Below, in pieces: positions 26,526 through 36,400 of a stretch of 38,231 nt of DNA (positions within the stretch are counted from its first letter, which is position 1; each line of letters begins with the position of its first letter). A model generated the notes under the pieces. That model had not been told where the DNA came from. It worked only from the letters and a program-made list of their open reading frames with translations, and did not search any database. The translations under genes and the position numbers were made by a program. The DNA lies in assembly GCA_947500755.1 (NCBI GenBank), contig CANMTO010000024.1:1-38231 (forward strand), in the 5' to 3' direction. This DNA is from Flavobacteriales bacterium. GTDB lineage: Bacteria > Bacteroidota > Bacteroidia > Flavobacteriales_D > Crocinitomicaceae.

Positions 26526-26548
26526 CGTGCTGTAATTCCAGCACGTTT
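26526..26548 (+). terminator. Possible weak terminator hairpin between the two amidase genes
   Basis: CGTGCTG, loop TAATTC, CAGCACG (perfect 7-bp stem, 26526-26545) followed by only TTT, 27 bp after the first amidase stop. The U-tract is short, so it may attenuate rather than stop transcription into the second copy. Confidence 0.45.
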
Positions 26549-26612
26549 CTAAACCAGAATTTAACAATCATTTATTCTTAAAATAAAATTTTTCTTTTGA
26601 ACTTTGCGTTTC

Positions 26613-29594
26613 ATGACAAAATTTTTAATTGTGCGATTATTCTTGTTTCTTCTGTTTTCTGCTTTTGCTGTTGGCTTCACTGCAGCACAATCGGTATCTT
26701 TCAACCATGCTTATCAACAGTTTCCTTCTGTGCCCAAGGGGTTCCTAGAGGCCTATGCCTTTACACATACACGTATGTTGCCCGTCGATGCGCAAGAAAC
26801 AACTCCTTGTTCTGGTATGCCTTTGCCTTATGGCGTCATGGGGTTGTTCGCGGATGGAAAAGGGTATTTTAATGAGAACGGAAAACTCATTGGAAAACTC
26901 AGTAGAATTGGAATAAATGAACAAAAAGATCAGGATTCTGTGCAAATCTTTGCCTTTGCAAAGGCCTGTGATTCACTGTTACGCTTTTGGGAAACAACCC
27001 ACAATACCCGTAAAACAGAGGCGGAAAAAATATATGGTCTCATGGCCGTTTTGACTGAATTTCCCCAAAACAATGAAGGCAACTTATATGCCTTACAAAG
27101 CAGCGTTTACGAAGTTTATTCCTTTTTAAACGATGAGCATTATGCAGCTACGTATAATTTTCCACTATATGCTTTGGATATGAAGGCACAATTTGGTGAA
27201 AAGAATTATGCCGTGCTTTCATCCCAAAAACTAACCTTATCTGACGAGGGCATAACCAATGTGGATGGTGTTAAATACGATGCTCAAATCGCTCAACTCA
27301 AGTCGGCTGACTACGGTCCTGCCTTGTGGACAGCAGCACCAACCTGTAATTACAGTTCGCGAAATGGCACGGCAATCTCTGCAGTCACCATTCACACCGT
27401 ACAGGGGACCTATTCCGGAGCAATTTCTTGGGGCTTAAACTGTAATTCACAGGTTTCTTATCATTACGTGGTAAGAAGTTCTGATGGACAAACGACACAA
27501 ATGGTATTAGAAACAAATAAGGCTTGGCATGTAGGTACGGCTAATCCTTACACCATTGGAATAGAACACGAAGGGTATGTTTCAAATGCAACATGGTATA
27601 CCAACGCTATGTACCAAGCATCTGCCAACTTAGTGAAAGACATTACACAGAGTGGCTATGGCATTAACCCACTTCGGACCTATCATGGGGCATCCTCAAC
27701 AAGCACCCAAACTCTTGGGAATTGCTTAAAAATAAAAGGCCACCAGCATTACCCAAGTCAATTACATACCGACCCAGGAATTAATTGGAATTGGGAAAAA
27801 TACTACCGTCTTATAAACAACACCTACACACCAACCCTCATCACAAACGCCAGCGGTAGCTTTTTTGATACCGGAGGCGCAGGGGCAAATTATCCAAACG
27901 ACGAAAGAAGAGTGTGGGTTATTCAACCCGTTGGCGCAAGCAACATTACCCTCACTTTTACGCAATTCAATGTGGAACCGTTATTTGATAAAATGATTAT
28001 CTATGACGGAGCAAACATTAATGCCCCGATTATTGGGTCCTATTCAGGAAGTACCTTGCCAGCAACAGCAACCTCTACAACAGGTGCCTTAACCATTGAA
28101 TTTCGTTCGGATTGTGCTACCAACCAAACCGGTTGGAGCGCTACATATGTGTCCTCTCAAAACAACATCGATAATACCCCTCCTTCTTGTGTGGCAACGG
28201 TGCCTCAAGTTTGGAATACCCAGGATTTCACTGCCACCTTACAATCGACAGATGCACAGTCGGGTGTTTTAAAATCTTACTACAATGTCTCAGACCGTTC
28301 TTCGATGAATGCAAAATTCTACAGTAATCCCAGTTATGGCTTTTTACGAGATGAATTTACCTTAAACAACCTTCAATGGACAAATCAAACAGGGGTATTT
28401 CAAGTAAACGCTGGGGTATTCTCCTTAAACGATGCAAGCCAAAACAACTCCAATGCGTATGCCCAATTAACCCAAAACACCGGCTCCATCTATTTATACA
28501 CTTGGAGACAACGCATGACATCTAGCAACGCAAACCAGCGCGCAGGAATGCACTTTTTTTGCAGCGATCCAGTCTTACCTAATAGAGGAAATTCCTATTT
28601 CGTTTTTTTCAGAGAAGAGACGAATAAGGTACAGATTTACAAGGTTATCAATGATGCATTTACAATTGTCTTTGAAGACACGGCTATCATGGCGCCTAAT
28701 GTATGGTATAACGTTTACACGCATTACAATCCTTCTAATGGATGGATCAAGGTATATTTAAATGGTGTTTCCATTGCACAGTGGCAAGATGCGAACCCTC
28801 TGCTTACCGGAAACTCTGTTTCATTGAGATCTGGAGGCTGTACCATAGATTTTGATGACATCTTTGTTTACAAGGCAAATTCACCTACAGAAATTGTTTC
28901 TGTTGGGGCAAATAAAGAAATCAGGTACCAAAGTGATCAACAAATTCAGTCTGGTGACATTCGTATGATTGCCATTGATTCAGCCGGAAACTGGTCTGCA
29001 CCCTCATCACAATTGGTACAGGTGGATTGGACCGCTCCACAGTTAAATGCCATCAACGATGGAGCAGGCAACGACATTGATACTGTATACACTTCTACGC
29101 TTTATTCGAATTGGAACATCGTTGATCCTCATTCTGGAATCTCTTATTTTGATGTTTCCGTTGGAACAAGTGCGGGAAGTACAAACATCAGCAATTGGGT
29201 GGGTGTAAACAATGTCAACTCATATAACCATACGCTCGCCTCGCCGGTTTATAATACCACGTATTACATAAATAATCGCGCTTTCAACAATGCAACGCTT
29301 ACTGCTACTTACTCCACGGATGGGCAAAAATTGATCCTAAACGCAGGTTTACAAGAAGAACATTTATTAAACAATGTAGAGATTTATCCGAATCCGAATG
29401 ATGGTTCTGTGTTGTACTTTAACAATGTAACGGAACCCATTCAAATTGAAGTGTACGAAGCCAATGGAAAATGGGTAATGTCATCAAAACTGCAACAAAA
29501 TGGTGGGATTCCAATCTCTCTGGCCAATGGGTTCTATCAAGTATGGGTCAAAAATTCGAATGACTGTGTGTTTAAAAAACTCATAGTTCATTGA
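26613..29594 (+). CDS. T9SS-secreted N-acetylmuramoyl-L-alanine amidase (Amidase_2 + CUB + lectin-like), copy 2
   Basis: About 993 residues, colinear with the gene just upstream and clearly a tandem duplicate. The amidase core is nearly identical and ungapped, with His261, Glu318, His377 and Asp387 at the equivalent positions. The same order follows: signal peptide, alpha-helical N-terminal domain (VPKGFLEAYAFTHTRM, SGMPLPYGVMG), amidase, CUB, concanavalin-like module and T9SS sorting domain (EIYPNPNDGSVLYFNNV). The flanking domains are more diverged, so the copies may differ in binding target. The frame is open from a TTG at 26604, but the ATG at 26613 begins a normal signal peptide (MTKFLIVRLFLFLLF). 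A GAACTTTG box (26599-26606) sits 6 nt before it and may be its own promoter. The 3' end overlaps the convergent dehydrogenase gene by 7 nt. Confidence 0.9.
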   Translation: MTKFLIVRLFLFLLFSAFAVGFTAAQSVSFNHAYQQFPSVPKGFLEAYAFTHTRMLPVDAQETTPCSGMPLPYGVMGLFADGKGYFNENGKLIGKLSRIGINEQKDQDSVQIFAFAKACDSLLRFWETTHNTRKTEAEKIYGLMAVLTEFPQNNEGNLYALQSSVYEVYSFLNDEHYAATYNFPLYALDMKAQFGEKNYAVLSSQKLTLSDEGITNVDGVKYDAQIAQLKSADYGPALWTAAPTCNYSSRNGTAISAVTIHTVQGTYSGAISWGLNCNSQVSYHYVVRSSDGQTTQMVLETNKAWHVGTANPYTIGIEHEGYVSNATWYTNAMYQASANLVKDITQSGYGINPLRTYHGASSTSTQTLGNCLKIKGHQHYPSQLHTDPGINWNWEKYYRLINNTYTPTLITNASGSFFDTGGAGANYPNDERRVWVIQPVGASNITLTFTQFNVEPLFDKMIIYDGANINAPIIGSYSGSTLPATATSTTGALTIEFRSDCATNQTGWSATYVSSQNNIDNTPPSCVATVPQVWNTQDFTATLQSTDAQSGVLKSYYNVSDRSSMNAKFYSNPSYGFLRDEFTLNNLQWTNQTGVFQVNAGVFSLNDASQNNSNAYAQLTQNTGSIYLYTWRQRMTSSNANQRAGMHFFCSDPVLPNRGNSYFVFFREETNKVQIYKVINDAFTIVFEDTAIMAPNVWYNVYTHYNPSNGWIKVYLNGVSIAQWQDANPLLTGNSVSLRSGGCTIDFDDIFVYKANSPTEIVSVGANKEIRYQSDQQIQSGDIRMIAIDSAGNWSAPSSQLVQVDWTAPQLNAINDGAGNDIDTVYTSTLYSNWNIVDPHSGISYFDVSVGTSAGSTNISNWVGVNNVNSYNHTLASPVYNTTYYINNRAFNNATLTATYSTDGQKLILNAGLQEEHLLNNVEIYPNPNDGSVLYFNNVTEPIQIEVYEANGKWVMSSKLQQNGGIPISLANGFYQVWVKNSNDCVFKKLIVH

Positions 29595-30532
29595 TTATCA
29601 GACCATTCTAAAATTTTATCTGCCAAAACATTGCTGAGTTTGAAATAACTCTCTTTCGTCCAACCCCCAACGTGTGGACTAAGAACTACGCGGTCAGAGG
29701 CAAGTAGGTATTCAAACGCCGCAGGCAATTGGGTAGCGAAAATGGATTCGAAATCTTTGGATTCATATTCTAACACATCCAAGCCTGCGGCTTTTATTTT
29801 ATTGGATTGTAACCCCTGCACCAGTGCATCAGTATTCACAATTTTTCCACGGGATAAATTCAGTAAGTAGAATGGTTTTTGAACCGAATCAATAAACGAA
29901 GTATTTACAAAACCACGGGTTTCTTTGTTTTGTGGAATGTGTAGCGAGATCACATCGGCTGAATTCAAAATAGCTTCTAGGGTACTCTCGTGTACAAAAG
30001 AATCACCGAATCCCTGTTTGTATTTATCATGGGCAAGGACCTTGACATCAAAGCCCCGTAATTTTTTTGCAAAGGCCGCCCCATTGTTCCCATAACCGAT
30101 GATGCCGACGGTTTTTCCGTCCAATTCTTCTCCTCGATTATCTTCACGCTTCCATAAGCCACGATTTATTTGGTCATTCGCCCGACACAATTTATTCATT
30201 AAAGCGAGTAACATCCCTAAGGCGTGTTCGGCTACCGCATTTCGATTTCCCTCGGGAGAATTAAATAACTGAATCTGGTGTTCCTTACAATAGGACGTAT
30301 CGATGTTCTCTAGTCCTGAACCTGAACGGGCAATAAATGAAAGGTTTGGAAAATTAGATAAGTACTCAGAATTCAATAAAAATCGTGCGCGGATGACAAT
30401 TCCTTGGACTTCATACTGATGGATTAAAAACTCTTCCATTGAAAAACCGGTCGCATCAATGCAATCAAATCCATTTCGCGTTAATCGGTCTTGAAGAATC
30501 GGATGAACTTTGTCAATAAAAAAAACTTTCAT
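29588..30532 (-). CDS. D-isomer-specific 2-hydroxyacid dehydrogenase (phosphoglycerate-dehydrogenase-like)
   Basis: A 314-residue NAD-dependent dehydrogenase. The Rossmann motif is VGIIGYGNNGAAFAKKL (GxGxxG at 146-151). The catalytic set is Arg228 (NLSRGKIVNT), Glu255 (LDVLEYES) and His287 (LSPHVGGWT). The GNRNAVAEHALGMLLAL stretch is characteristic of 3-phosphoglycerate dehydrogenase (SerA) relatives. There is no C-terminal ACT domain, as in many Bacteroidota SerA-like proteins of about 315 residues. A role in serine biosynthesis is likely, but glyoxylate/hydroxypyruvate reduction cannot be excluded. It is monocistronic, and its end overlaps the convergent second amidase gene by 7 nt. Confidence 0.85.
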   Translation of the reverse strand: MKVFFIDKVHPILQDRLTRNGFDCIDATGFSMEEFLIHQYEVQGIVIRARFLLNSEYLSNFPNLSFIARSGSGLENIDTSYCKEHQIQLFNSPEGNRNAVAEHALGMLLALMNKLCRANDQINRGLWKREDNRGEELDGKTVGIIGYGNNGAAFAKKLRGFDVKVLAHDKYKQGFGDSFVHESTLEAILNSADVISLHIPQNKETRGFVNTSFIDSVQKPFYLLNLSRGKIVNTDALVQGLQSNKIKAAGLDVLEYESKDFESIFATQLPAAFEYLLASDRVVLSPHVGGWTKESYFKLSNVLADKILEWSDNQ

Positions 30533-30685
30533 AAGTCACTAAAATAAACATTGAAGTTGAAACAAAGGGCTTCATGTGAAAAAAACCGGCTTTTATACGT
30601 TAATTCTAATGAGGCTTCTCTATAACACTAATGTGGTTTTAATGGTGGGTAAGAAAAAGCCGCTTAAATCGACGAAAAACGCCCT

Positions 30686-32554
30686 TTATCTTCCAAGGTA
30701 GATCAAAAGTACGGAGATATCACTGGGTGAAACCCCAGAAATCCGTGTTGCTTGTCCAATCGTGACCGGTTGGATGTGAGACAGTTTTTCAACAGCCTCT
30801 GTACTCAAACTTTTCAATTGCGCGTAATTTATATCTGTAGGGATTTGAACCCGTTCTAGGCGGTGCATTTTTTCAGCGATTTCTTCTTCCCGTTCAATAT
30901 ACCCTTCGTATTTCACTTGAATCTCTGCTTGGACCACTACATCCTTTGCTATCTCATTGTTTTTCAATGTGTTAGATAATGAAGTAGAGGCATTTGTTAA
31001 GATATCCATGGTTACTCCGGGTCGGGTAAGAACGCTGGATAATTTTACTTGCTGTGTTATGGGCGAAGATTCCATCGCTTCTAAGTGCGGATTAATTTCT
31101 TGGGGTGTGATTCCAATAGATTTAAGTTCTTTTTTGAGCCATTGGGTTTGCGCTTCTTTCTTAATTACTTGCTCGTGTTGCGCTGATGTAATCATTCCTA
31201 ATTCAAAACCCTTTTCACTTAATCGCAAGTCCGCGTTATCTTGACGCAACAAGATCCGATACTCAGCACGGCTCGTAAACATTCGATAGGGTTCATTCGT
31301 GCCTTTAGTCACTAAATCATCGATGAGTACACCAATATATGCCTCGCTTCGTTGTAGCATAAACGGTGAGTTATCGTTTATCTTGAGGTGTGCGTTAATT
31401 CCCGCCATTAACCCTTGACAAGCCGCTTCTTCATAGCCGGTGGTACCATTTATTTGTCCAGCAAAATATAAGCCGTCAATGGCCTTCGTTTCCAAGGTAT
31501 GTTTTAACTGCGTTGGTGGGAAATAATCATACTCTATTGCATAGCCTGGTCTAAATAACTTAGCCTGCTCAAACCCTGGAATTAATTTTATTGCGCTAAC
31601 CTGAACATCTTCCGGTAGCGACGTACTAAATCCATTCACATAAATTTCAACGGTATTCCACCCTTCGGGTTCTACAAAAATCTGGTGTCGATCCCGGTCT
31701 GCAAAGCGATTAATTTTATCCTCTATGCTTGGGCAATAACGCGGACCGGTACTTTTAATCGCTCCATTAAACATTGGAGAACGATCAAAGCCTGTGCGCA
31801 ACTGATCGTGTGTTGCGGGATTCGTATAGGTTACATAACACGGAAGTTGATGCGCCAAAGCCTTTGTGTCCCAATAACTAAATTTTGATGGATTCTCGTC
31901 GCCGTGCTGGATCTCCATTTTAGTATAATCTAAACTTCTACCGTCTACACGGGGTGGGGTTCCAGTCTTCATTCTTCCCGATTCGAAACCTAAGGAAACC
32001 AAGTCTTCCGTTATCCCGGTTGAAGCACGTTCTGCCGCTCTCCCACCTCCAAACTGTTTTTCTCCTAAATGAATAATTCCATTTAAAAAGGTGCCATTGG
32101 TTAATACCACTGCACGACCGTAAATATCAATTCCTAAGCTTGTTTTAACCCCAACTGCTTTATTGTTTTCTACAATGATTCCTGTACCCATGTCTTGCCA
32201 GAAATCCACATTAGGGTTTTGTTCCAATAAGAGACGCCATTCCGCCGCAAACATCATGCGGTCGTTTTGCGTTCGGGGTGACCACATGGCTGGACCTTTA
32301 GAAAGGTTTAACATTCTAAATTGAAGTGCACTTTTATCACTAACAATCCCAGAACCTCCTCCTAACGCATCAATTTCACGTACGATCTGTCCTTTTGCTA
32401 CACCTCCCATGGCGGGATTACAGCTCATTTGAGCAATAGTATTCATATTCATGGTTAGCAATAAGACCTTGCTGCCCATTTTGGCAGCCGCGTTTGCGGC
32501 CTCGCAACCGGCATGACCCGCACCAACAACAATCACATCATACGTATCTAACAT
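30686..32554 (-). CDS. mnmG: tRNA uridine-5-carboxymethylaminomethyl modification enzyme MnmG (GidA)
   Basis: A 622-residue FAD-dependent enzyme of normal length. Landmarks are the FAD-binding [12 protein letters not shown] at the N-terminus, the conserved [23 protein letters not shown] region (Cys and Gly-rich), [44 protein letters not shown] sequence (here [16 protein letters not shown]) and the C-terminal tRNA-binding helical domain ending [15 protein letters not shown]. With MnmE it modifies U34 of tRNAs that read split codon boxes; mnmE is not in the window. It is the last gene of an operon with ybeY 12 bp upstream. mnmG is a classic origin-proximal gene, which fits the parS site just before it. 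Confidence 0.97.
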   Translation of the reverse strand: MLDTYDVIVVGAGHAGCEAANAAAKMGSKVLLLTMNMNTIAQMSCNPAMGGVAKGQIVREIDALGGGSGIVSDKSALQFRMLNLSKGPAMWSPRTQNDRMMFAAEWRLLLEQNPNVDFWQDMGTGIIVENNKAVGVKTSLGIDIYGRAVVLTNGTFLNGIIHLGEKQFGGGRAAERASTGITEDLVSLGFESGRMKTGTPPRVDGRSLDYTKMEIQHGDENPSKFSYWDTKALAHQLPCYVTYTNPATHDQLRTGFDRSPMFNGAIKSTGPRYCPSIEDKINRFADRDRHQIFVEPEGWNTVEIYVNGFSTSLPEDVQVSAIKLIPGFEQAKLFRPGYAIEYDYFPPTQLKHTLETKAIDGLYFAGQINGTTGYEEAACQGLMAGINAHLKINDNSPFMLQRSEAYIGVLIDDLVTKGTNEPYRMFTSRAEYRILLRQDNADLRLSEKGFELGMITSAQHEQVIKKEAQTQWLKKELKSIGITPQEINPHLEAMESSPITQQVKLSSVLTRPGVTMDILTNASTSLSNTLKNNEIAKDVVVQAEIQVKYEGYIEREEEIAEKMHRLERVQIPTDINYAQLKSLSTEAVEKLSHIQPVTIGQATRISGVSPSDISVLLIYLGR

Positions 32555-32566
32555 GTTAAAATTTAA

Positions 32567-32992
32567 TCACTGTTTCACGTGAAACAATTTATTTAAATAG
32601 AAGTTTTCTTTTTGACGCATTGCGTCGATTTCGTTCGGTGTTTTATCGTTGTATCCTAATAAATGAAGAACGCCATGAAAGCAAACGCGATGTAGTTCTT
32701 CTTCCAAAGAAACACCCAACTGCATTGCATTATCTGTTACACGATCTACTGAGATAAATAAATCACCGCTTATTAACGAATCCGTATTATAATTGAACGT
32801 AATAATATCCGTGTAATAGTCATGGGCTAAATGTTCTTTGTTTATGGCTAAAAGCTCTTCGTCGGTACAGAAAATCAAGGTGATATCACCTAATTCAAAG
32901 GACTCTAAAGAGACCAATACCGGTAAGGTTTCCGTGATAGAATCAATAGGTAAACCAGAAATTTCATTGGAAAAGTATTCGATAAAAATCAT
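32567..32992 (-). CDS. ybeY: Endoribonuclease YbeY (16S rRNA maturation/ribosome quality control)
   Basis: About 141 residues. The core is ITFNYNTDSLISGDLFIS and the metal-binding HGVLHLLGYNDKT, with His106, His110 and Asp116 in the place of the usual third His; a GYxDK form of this motif is common in Bacteroidota. YbeY processes rRNA and degrades defective ribosomes. The frame is open from 33004, but the ATG at 32992 overlaps the upstream TGA (ATGA) and starts the conserved MIFIEYFSNEIS, so I chose it. The last codons (LFHVKQ) contain a perfect parS palindrome. It is the third gene of the DUF4175-rsbW-like-ybeY-mnmG operon. Confidence 0.93.
   Translation of the reverse strand: MIFIEYFSNEISGLPIDSITETLPVLVSLESFELGDITLIFCTDEELLAINKEHLAHDYYTDIITFNYNTDSLISGDLFISVDRVTDNAMQLGVSLEEELHRVCFHGVLHLLGYNDKTPNEIDAMRQKENFYLNKLFHVKQ
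32571..32586. promoter_or_regulatory. parS centromere site (ParB binding)
   Basis: TGTTTCACGTGAAACA is a perfect 16-bp palindrome identical to the widely conserved chromosomal parS consensus bound by ParB/Spo0J. It lies within the last codons and stop region of ybeY, 17 bp upstream of the mnmG start. parS sites normally cluster near the replication origin and load ParB and SMC for chromosome segregation. Confidence 0.88.
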
Positions 32993-33402
32993 CGGCGGAA
33001 ACACACATTTACCACGGTGCCGTTATGCTCAAAGTTAACTTCATCCGCTAAGTTTTTCATAAGAAAAACACCCCGACCATTTTCTTTCAATAAGTTTTCC
33101 GGTGCTGTTGGGTCAGGAATCGATTCAGGGTCGAAACCCACGCCTTGGTCTGTAATGGAAAAACACACCCACTCTTCGTTGTTGTGGACACCCACGTGAA
33201 CGGACAAACTTTCGTCTAATTTATTACCGTGAATAATGGCATTATTGACGCCCTCAGTTACAGCAATTAAAATATTACCATAGGCATCTTCGCTCAAGGC
33301 CAATTCTGCACATGCTACATCAATCAAACTCTCAACATCCGTAATGGAAGCAGGAGTTGATGGTAAGGTTATTTCGTGTATTAACTGTAATTGATGTTTC
33401 AT
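32989..33402 (-). CDS. RsbW/SpoIIAB-like ATP-binding protein (HATPase_c anti-sigma-factor kinase family)
   Basis: A 137-residue stand-alone GHKL ATPase. The N-box is AVTEGVNNAIIHGNK (Glu50, Asn54), G1 is DQGVGFDP (85-92), and G2 is GRGVFLMKNL (109-118). The family includes anti-sigma factors and serine kinases that work in partner-switching circuits with STAS-domain antagonists and PP2C phosphatases. No such partner is encoded in the window. The gene starts 9 bp after the DUF4175 stop and overlaps ybeY by 4 nt (ATGA), so it is co-transcribed with them. Its target in this organism cannot be told from sequence. Confidence 0.85.
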   Translation of the reverse strand: MKHQLQLIHEITLPSTPASITDVESLIDVACAELALSEDAYGNILIAVTEGVNNAIIHGNKLDESLSVHVGVHNNEEWVCFSITDQGVGFDPESIPDPTAPENLLKENGRGVFLMKNLADEVNFEHNGTVVNVCFRR

Positions 33403-33411
33403 GCTATAAAT

Positions 33412-36400
33412 TTAATCAACTAAATTAAAGTATGTTTCTGCCTTTGTTTTATAGTAAATACTGAATGCAGGATCTACTACCAAAAGCATCTCTACTTGCT
33501 TTAATTTATCCCGGTTGTACGTCTTAAGCTCAATAAGGTTACTTTTAATTTGGTCCACGCCAGATTTAGATTCTCTTTTATCTTCAAACCCCCGTTCCAT
33601 AATCGCTTTTTCGCTTTCCAAAAGGCGCGTCATAATGTCTTTCTGTCGGTTTATCATTTCAGGTGTAAAGTTTTTATTGATCAAATCTTTTTCCTGTTGT
33701 TCTAATTCTTTCAGTAAGGGGTTTAACTGATTCCCCTTCCCTTTTCCATCTTTGTTTAACTCGTTTTTCAATTGTTCCAACCGTTGTCTAATCGCTGTTT
33801 GTTCTGCAGCCATTTTTGCAATTTCCTTATTACCCAATCCTAACATGCTCATTCCAGATTGTCCAGGTTTCATACCCGGACCATCTCCTTCCTTATCGCC
33901 TGGTTTTTTTCCTCCTGGATTTTGACCTTTTTGCATTTTCTCTAATTGCTTCTTGAGCATTTCTTTCATATCCCCAGGTGACATACTATTTCCTGGTTTT
34001 GGTTTACCGTTCCCTGGTTTACTACAGCTGCCGCTGCTCTGCATTTGAGACTGCATCTGAGATTGCATTTGTTGGAGCGCCTCATTTAACAGCAACGCTA
34101 AATTATTGTATGCCGTCATTATTTGTTGCTCACTTTTCACAATATCTTGCTTCCGATGATCATCAATTGCATCTACTGCTGCATTTTGAGAAAAATTTAT
34201 GTCCGATAATTCCTTATCTACAAAGGATGCTATTTTAGGCTGACGTTTAGCCAAGGCCAATAAACTGTCACTTACCGTTTTGGTATCAGTATTTATCCTT
34301 ACTTGCTCACGACCCAATTTCTTGAACTTAGGGTCGGTGGTGTTCACTTTGTTAAACTTTCCAATAAGCGCTTCTTGGTCAAAACTCAGAATCATCAAAC
34401 TCTCTAAGATACGGCGAACCAATTCCATATCTTCCTCTTCTTGCTGCTGGTTAGATTCCTGTTGTTGTTGATCAAGCATATCCGCTAACTGTTCCATTTG
34501 ATCCGCTGCCTGTTGTTGGGATTCTTTAGATTTGCTTTTCTTACCGCTTTTAACCTCTTCTGAGGCCTTTCCTAGTTCTGAATCGATAGATTCCTCCAAG
34601 GCTTTAGAATCTTCCAAATTAAGCGGACTTTCAAGCTCCTTATTGAGTGCTTTTGTTTCTTCTAATTTCTTTTGGATTTCATCGAAACGTTTGTTGATTT
34701 CTTCTTGTTTTTTAGTGGCATCCTCTTTATTAATTTTGTCAGAAGCAATATCGTCCTTAAGCGCTTCTTGATCGGCAGCATTCTCTTTAAGTTCCTTCTC
34801 AATGTCGTCTATTTTCTCGTTCACCTGCAACTTCTTCAACATCTCTAGGGTGCGATCCAATTGCTTATTCATGTTTTCCGCTTGCTGATCCAATTTATTC
34901 ATCTCCTTCTGAATCTCTTGATCAGCACGTTCGTTGAATAGTTTCTCTAAATCCTCCAGGAGCTTCTTTAATTCATCATCCATTACCTCTTCCAGTAGTT
35001 TCTCAATCATTTCCTGTTTATCCAATAAGGCTTTATCGATTTCAGAAAGTTGATTCTTTTCCTGGGTGGTTTGCTCTAATTGCTCTTTAATTTGTTGCAA
35101 TTCGTTCGCTAAAGATTTTTGTTCTTCTTGCAGTTGTTTTAATTGTTGTTTATTACTCCAATCATTTGATTTAGAATTAGTTAAGTCTTTTTTAAGTTTA
35201 TCAACTGACTTTTCAAATTCCTTTGTTTTATTCAACACCCGTTCTAAATCTTGCTTGGTCTGGGTTTGTTGTTCATCGCGTTGCTCATTCAATTCTTTTA
35301 AGTCGGGCAGTTGGTACTGACCCACATAACTTTTTGTGCTCTTACTTCCATTCACCCCGTCGTTATCAGAAACCGTAAAATAATATTCAATTTTATCTTC
35401 CAATTTAACCTGTTCCAACCTAAAATCTACCGCCAATGAAAAACTGCTGCGCGTTCCTGATTGAAAAGACACCGGCAATTTTCTAGTTTTGAGCGCTTTT
35501 CCGTTTCGTAGGATCGTGTAATGAAAGTTCAATGCGGATACCCCATAATCATCACCTACTTGTCCACTAAAGAAGCGCAAACCATCCTGAATGGAATCAC
35601 TGGCCTCTCCCACTTGAATACTTGGATACGCATCTTTAATAACCGTTACTTGAAAGGTGGAAGAATCTACTTTGTTCGAAAACATGTTGGAAAGCCGAAT
35701 CTTTAATTTACTTGAATTTCGCGCTTGGAATGCATAGGTAAACCCTGAATTATTGAACTTCTTTAACGTATTAGCATGTTGTAATTCAACCCACGAAGTG
35801 TTTTTAGATGATCCATTCCACGTTAACTGACTTCCTTCTGGAAGGGTAATGTCGCCAACATTTTGAATGAACTCATCCTTTTTATTTAAGTAGGCGGGGT
35901 AATGAATCTTGAGTGAGACCTTACCTAAAATACTTTTACCGGTAACCTTGTACTCGTACGATTTACTCTCATACCCATTGGCTTCAAAGTAAAACTCGCC
36001 GCTGGTTTTTACTTTTTTCATCACAAAGTCAAAGCGATTCTTCAAGGCACGTTGCATCAAAAACTTGCCCTGATTAGATACCAAATAGACTTTATCCGGA
36101 ATACGTTCTCCGTTTAAAGTCACTTGAATTGGGACATCTGACCCTTCTTCATAGGTAGATTTCCCATCAACCAACTCAAATTTGAACGGTAAAAACACCT
36201 GGTTAAACTGAATAATTCTGTAAGTTCCTTGCGTTAAAATTGCGGGAATAAAAATCAGCAACAGGAGAAGGGTAAGCAGGGAGGGAAGTGCATATTGCGC
36301 GTATTTTTTATTGAGTGACAAATCAATACCCGCACTAAAATTAAAGAGCTGTAATTGTGCTGTTTTTTGAGCAATAGAAGCGGCTAATAACTCTAAATTT

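Noticed and set aside
30533..30685. Possible terminator or small RNA between mnmG and the dehydrogenase gene
   Set aside because: CGGCTTTT and AAAAGCCG segments can pair, but the loop is over 50 nt and no U-run follows a compact stem, so support is too weak.
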